Position numbers and translations under genes: made by a program | Part shown: piece after piece, positions 5,178 through 8,386 of the stretch | Layout of the letters: every line of letters starts with the position of its first letter | Numbering within the stretch: the stretch's first letter is position 1 | NCBI GenBank assembly: GCA_031255075.1 | Contig: JAIRTF010000105.1 | Coordinates: forward strand, 1-8,386 | Direction of reading: 5' to 3' | DNA from: Bifidobacteriaceae bacterium | Lineage (GTDB): Bacteria > Actinomycetota > Actinomycetes > Actinomycetales > WQXJ01 | DNA length: 8,386 bases | Notes under the pieces: generated by a model | The model's input: the letters and a program-made list of their open reading frames with translations, nothing else | Told to the model about the DNA's origin: nothing | Databases searched by the model: none

Positions 5178-7043
5178 ATGGGAAAAGCAGTCGGGATTGA
5201 CCTAGGCACAACCAACTCCGTGGTCGCAACACTTGAAGGCGGCGAACCGACGGTAATCGCCAACGCCGAAGGCCAACGCACCACACCATCAGTGGTGGCA
5301 TTCACCAAGAGCGGCGAAATACTGGTCGGCGAAGTCGCCAAGCGGCAAGCCGTCACCAACGTTGACCGGACCATCAGCTCCGTCAAACGGCACATGGGCA
5401 CAGACTGGTCCGTGACCATTGACGGCAAGAAGTACACCGCGCAGGAAATCTCCGCCCGGATCTTGTCCAAGCTCAAGACAGATGCCGAAGCCTACCTCGG
5501 CGAATCCGTCACCGACGCGGTCATCACCGTACCGGCCTATTTCAACGACGCCCAGCGCCAGGCCACCAAAGAAGCCGGTGAAATTGCCGGTCTGAAGGTG
5601 CTCCGAATCATCAACGAACCAACCGCCGCGGCCCTGGCCTACGGGCTTGACAAATCGACCAGCGATGAACTGATCCTGGTGTTCGACTTGGGCGGCGGCA
5701 CCTTTGACGTGTCCCTGCTGGAAGTCGGCAAAGAAGAAGACGACTTCTCCACCATTCAGGTGCGCGCCACCAGCGGCGACAACCAACTCGGTGGCGATGA
5801 CTGGGACGCCCGCATTGTGGACTTTCTGGTGGCCGAGGTCAAGAAGAACAACGGTGTGGACCTGTCCAAGGACAAGGTCGCCATGCAGCGTCTGAAGGAA
5901 GCGGCCGAACAAGCCAAGAAGGAGCTGTCCACCGCCACTTCCACCACCATCTCCATGCAGTACGTGTCCATGAATGAGAACGGCCCAATCCACCTGGACG
6001 TCAAGCTGACCCGGGCTCAGTTCGAAGAAATGACCAAGGACCTGCTGGCCCGCACCCGCAAGCCGTTCGAAGCGGTGATCGCAGACGCAGGCATCAAAGT
6101 TGACCAAATCAGCCATGTGATCCTGGTGGGTGGCTCAACCCGCATGCCGGCCGTAGCCCAGATGGTCAAGACTCTGACCGGCGGCCAAGAGCCGTCCAAG
6201 AGCGTCAACCCTGACGAAGTGGTCGCCATCGGCGCCGCCCTGCAGGCCGGCGTGATCATGGGTGAACGCAAAGACGTGCTGCTGATTGACGTCACGCCGC
6301 TGTCCTTGGGCATTGAAACCGAAGGCGGCCGGATGACCAATCTGATTGACCGCAACACCGCCATCCCGACCAAGCGGAGCGAGATCTTCTCCACCGCCCA
6401 AGACAACCAGCCCTCCGTGCTGATCCAGGTTTACCAGGGCGAACGGCCGATGGCGCGTGACAACAAGGCGCTTGGCACCTTTGAGTTGACCGGCATTGCA
6501 CCGGCGCCACGCGGTGTTCCGCAGATCGAGGTCACCTTCGATATTGACGCCAACGGCATTGTGCACGTCTCCGCCAAGGACCGCGGCACCGGCAAGGAAC
6601 AGTCCATGACCATCTCCGGTGGTTCGGCTCTGCCTAAGGAAGAGATCGACCGGATGATCAAGGACGCCGAAGAGCACGCCGCTGATGACAAGAAGCGGCG
6701 CGAAGAAGCCGACACCCGCAACTCCGCCGAACAGCTGGTCTACCAGACCGAAGCGCTGGTCAAGGACCTGGGCGACAAGCTGCCTGAAGACCTCAGGACA
6801 GAGGTTGATGAGCAGATCACCGCCGTGCGCGGCGCCCTGGAGGGCGATTCGATTGACGCCGTCCGCCAGGCCCAGCAGGACTTGATGACCGCCGCCCAAA
6901 AGATTGGCCAGTTGGTCCACGCCAATTCAGGCACGGCCGATGCCGCCGGCTCCGCCTCCGCAGGGGGTTCGGCTGCCGCAGGCTCTGGCGACGGCGCTGA
7001 CGACATTGTTGACGCCGAGGTCATTGACGAGGATCAGGTATGA
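5178..7043 (+). CDS. dnaK: Molecular chaperone DnaK (Hsp70)
   Basis: ATP-dependent cytosolic Hsp70 that binds exposed hydrophobic segments of unfolded proteins, working with DnaJ and GrpE. The 621-residue length is normal. The nucleotide-binding domain (about 1-365) shows GIDLGTTNS at 6-14, the phosphate-2 motif FDLGGGTFDVSLLEV, NEPTAAALAYGLD, and VGGSTRMPAV. The interdomain linker is DVLLIDVTPLSLG at 366-378, followed by the beta substrate-binding domain and helical lid. The tail is Gly/Ala/Ser-rich and ends in the acidic DDIVDAEVIDEDQV, the conserved C-terminal type. The ATG is preceded by GGAAGGA. It is the first gene of the chaperone operon and its expression is expected to be heat-inducible through the two HAIR sites upstream. 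Nothing appears truncated or altered. Confidence 0.99.
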   Translation: MGKAVGIDLGTTNSVVATLEGGEPTVIANAEGQRTTPSVVAFTKSGEILVGEVAKRQAVTNVDRTISSVKRHMGTDWSVTIDGKKYTAQEISARILSKLKTDAEAYLGESVTDAVITVPAYFNDAQRQATKEAGEIAGLKVLRIINEPTAAALAYGLDKSTSDELILVFDLGGGTFDVSLLEVGKEEDDFSTIQVRATSGDNQLGGDDWDARIVDFLVAEVKKNNGVDLSKDKVAMQRLKEAAEQAKKELSTATSTTISMQYVSMNENGPIHLDVKLTRAQFEEMTKDLLARTRKPFEAVIADAGIKVDQISHVILVGGSTRMPAVAQMVKTLTGGQEPSKSVNPDEVVAIGAALQAGVIMGERKDVLLIDVTPLSLGIETEGGRMTNLIDRNTAIPTKRSEIFSTAQDNQPSVLIQVYQGERPMARDNKALGTFELTGIAPAPRGVPQIEVTFDIDANGIVHVSAKDRGTGKEQSMTISGGSALPKEEIDRMIKDAEEHAADDKKRREEADTRNSAEQLVYQTEALVKDLGDKLPEDLRTEVDEQITAVRGALEGDSIDAVRQAQQDLMTAAQKIGQLVHANSGTADAAGSASAGGSAAAGSGDGADDIVDAEVIDEDQV

Positions 7044-7900
7044 CGTCTGAAGCCGCCAAGAAGGGAGGCGCCCGCGCTGCGAGCGCCTCCCCGAAGCGGG
7101 CTGCTCCCAGAGCCCGCGGGGAAGGTCCGAACCGTGGTTCGGGCTCGGCGGCTCAGAGGTCTGGGACTGGTCAAGGCCGCAACAAGGCCACAGGTCCAAC
7201 TGCTTTGGATGATGTGGCTCAGCGGATGGACAACTTGGATGAAGATTTGGCGGTGGAACAGAACTTGGGTGTTGACCCGGATGATTTGACAGGTGAAGGC
7301 GGCCTGGAAACCAATTCCGAAGGCCGCCCGGTGATCCGCGACAACCGCAAGGTTGATCCGGTCAGCGGCCGGGCCCGCCAGGGCGCTGCCAGCGGTCGAA
7401 GCCCGCTCACTCCGGGCACGGTTGAGGCAGCCGCGCGGGCCATGGAAGACGAAGTGGTGGCGGCGGCTGAGTTGATCTCAACCCGTGAAGAGTTGGCCAT
7501 CCGGACCGAGGATTTGCAGCGGTTGAGCGCCGAATACGCCAACTATCGCAAACGGGTTGACCGGGACCGTGATGTGGCCGGTGAACTGGCTAAAGCCGAG
7601 GTCTTGACAGCGTTGATCCCGGTGCTGGATGACATTGACGCCGCCCGCGGCGCGGGCGAACTGGACGGCCCGTTCAAGGCCGTCTCGGAGAAGCTTGAAG
7701 CAACTCTGGGCAAGTTCGGCATGGAACGCTACGGCGCGGAGGGGGAACCTTTCGATCCGACTATCCATGAAGCTCTACTCCACCAAACCGATCCGAAGGC
7801 AACCGAAGCCACCATTTCGGTGGTGCTCCAACCGGGCTACCGGATGGGGGAAAGGGTGTTGCGGGCTGCGCGGGTGGGCGTAGTCGATTCGGAAGGCTGA
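7040..7900 (+). CDS. grpE: GrpE nucleotide-exchange factor with long basic N-terminal extension
   Basis: Cytosolic homodimer that releases ADP from DnaK. Its ATG overlaps the dnaK stop (ATGA, 7040-7043) with GAGG eight bases upstream inside the last dnaK codons, so translation is coupled. The GrpE core occupies about residues 136-286: a long helix/coiled coil (EDLQRLSAEYANYRKRVDRDRD at 157-178 marks its end), the LIPVLDDIDAA four-helix segment, and the beta domain with EPFDPTIHEALLHQ and VLQPGYRMGERVLRAARV. The protein has 286 residues against about 180-230 in most GrpEs. The excess is N-terminal: residues 1-50 are rich in Ala, Gly, Arg and Lys, about 56-90 are acidic, and about 91-135 are probably disordered. 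Three GC-rich hairpins fall in the DNA encoding residues 8-35. A later start at Met63 lacks a good ribosome binding site. Confidence 0.97.
   Translation: MTSEAAKKGGARAASASPKRAAPRARGEGPNRGSGSAAQRSGTGQGRNKATGPTALDDVAQRMDNLDEDLAVEQNLGVDPDDLTGEGGLETNSEGRPVIRDNRKVDPVSGRARQGAASGRSPLTPGTVEAAARAMEDEVVAAAELISTREELAIRTEDLQRLSAEYANYRKRVDRDRDVAGELAKAEVLTALIPVLDDIDAARGAGELDGPFKAVSEKLEATLGKFGMERYGAEGEPFDPTIHEALLHQTDPKATEATISVVLQPGYRMGERVLRAARVGVVDSEG
7063..7142 (+). promoter_or_regulatory. Three tandem hairpins at the start of grpE
   Basis: Three perfect inverted repeats follow one another within 80 bases: GGGAGGCGC (7063-7071) with GCGCCTCCC (7083-7091), 9 bp, 11-nt loop; GCGGGCT (7096-7102) with AGCCCGC (7111-7117), 7 bp, 8-nt loop; and CCGAACC (7127-7133) with GGTTCGG (7136-7142), 7 bp with a two-base gap, so realistically 6 bp with a tetraloop. 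They start 20 bases after the dnaK stop, within the codons for the basic GrpE N-terminus. They could slow ribosomes or polymerase, or mark an mRNA processing point between dnaK and grpE-dnaJ; the role is inferred only. Confidence 0.55.
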
Positions 7901-7901
7901 A

Positions 7902-8386
7902 ATGGCTGGCCAGGACTGGTTCGACAAGGACTTCTACAAAACTCTGGGTGTGTCCAAGGACGCTGACGCTGGAGCCATCAAAAAGGCCTATCGGAAGCTG
8001 GCGCGCACCCTGCACCCGGATGCCAATCCTGGCGATTCGGCGGCAGAGGAGAAGTTCAAAGAGGTCTCAGAAGCCTATGCGGTGCTGTCTGACCCGGAAC
8101 AACGCCAGCAATACGATTCGGTGCGAGCCATGGCCGGCGGTGGGGCCCGGTTCACCGCCGGACCAGGCGGTGCCGGCACGCAAGGCTTTGAGGACCTGTT
8201 CTCCGGTTTGTTCGGTGGCGCCCGTGCCGGCACGGGTGGCACCAGGGCGCGCTACTCCACCATGGGCGATGGCAGTTCCATCAGCCTGGAAGAGCTCCTT
8301 GGCTCATTCGGTGCCGGCGGTGGCACAGGTGGCGGAGGCCGTTTTGGTGGCTTTGGCGGCGGCCCGGCCGGGCCCATGCCTGGCGC
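7902..8386 (+). CDS. dnaJ: DnaJ co-chaperone, 5' part (3' end outside window)
   Basis: J-domain protein that delivers substrates to DnaK and stimulates its ATPase. The 161 in-window codons start at an ATG with GGAAGG five bases upstream, one base after the grpE stop. The J domain is at about residues 8-75 (KDFYKTLGVSKDA, IKKAYRKLARTLHPD with the essential HPD at 38-40, then EAYAVLSDPEQRQQYD). A Gly/Phe-rich region follows from about 78 (GFEDLFSGLFGG, then GGGGRFGGFGGG). The start, MAGQDWFDKDFYKTLGV, resembles the actinobacterial DnaJ1 type encoded in dnaK operons. The zinc-finger and C-terminal substrate-binding domains expected in a full DnaJ lie beyond the window edge, so completeness cannot be judged. 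Confidence 0.96.
   Translation, partial: MAGQDWFDKDFYKTLGVSKDADAGAIKKAYRKLARTLHPDANPGDSAAEEKFKEVSEAYAVLSDPEQRQQYDSVRAMAGGGARFTAGPGGAGTQGFEDLFSGLFGGARAGTGGTRARYSTMGDGSSISLEELLGSFGAGGGTGGGGRFGGFGGGPAGPMPG

Noticed and set aside
5289..6920. Long minus-strand open frames opposite dnaK (275 and 261 codons)
   Set aside because: They are the mirror of a highly conserved, clearly coding GC-rich gene; their translations are His/Gly/Val-rich with no domain and no ribosome binding site.

Overview
The window reads as chromosomal DNA of a GC-rich actinobacterium (Actinomycetota). The main reasons are the dnaK-grpE-dnaJ gene order behind HAIR-type inverted repeats (the HspR operator of actinobacteria), a DnaJ1-type J-domain protein, a GrpE with an actinobacterial-type core, and a VapB/VapC pair of the kind common in this phylum. 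Genus cannot be fixed from the sequence alone.

Layout. (1) Bases 1-2545, plus strand: a gluconate module. The 3' part of a GntP-family gluconate permease is followed after 10 bp by a single 484-residue protein that fuses a GntK-type gluconokinase to a short (YqeC-type) 6-phosphogluconate dehydrogenase. Together they would import gluconate, phosphorylate it and oxidatively decarboxylate it to ribulose 5-phosphate. (2) Bases 2546-3538: a type II toxin-antitoxin cassette on the minus strand (AbrB-fold VapB antitoxin, then PIN-domain VapC toxin, overlapping by 17 nt). It is bracketed by two direct copies of an intergenic repeat of about 65 bp that share a perfect 32-bp core. The vapB promoter region carries two adjacent inverted repeats. 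(3) Bases 3539-4696, minus strand: a predicted secreted lipoprotein of unknown function with four cysteines in the mature part besides the lipidated one. (4) Bases 4697-5177: a 481-bp divergent intergenic region with two HAIR operators 54 bp apart, a candidate dnaK promoter between and overlapping them, and a strong 14-bp hairpin in the presumed dnaK leader. (5) Bases 5178-8386, plus strand: dnaK, grpE (start/stop overlap ATGA) and the 5' part of dnaJ (running off the window), the core heat-shock chaperone operon.

How it works together: DnaK, GrpE and DnaJ form the Hsp70 cycle (ATPase/foldase, nucleotide-exchange factor, J-domain co-chaperone), most likely repressed by HspR at the HAIR sites. 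The gluconate module is a separate catabolic operon whose upstream regulator is outside the window.

Most of the window is well-known biology. The points worth a second look are the kinase-dehydrogenase fusion, the repeat-bracketed toxin-antitoxin cassette with its operator architecture, the structured dnaK leader, and a series of three hairpins at the start of grpE that encode part of an unusually long basic GrpE N-terminus. I saw no convincing new defence or mobile system, and no tRNA, rRNA, CRISPR or transposase.
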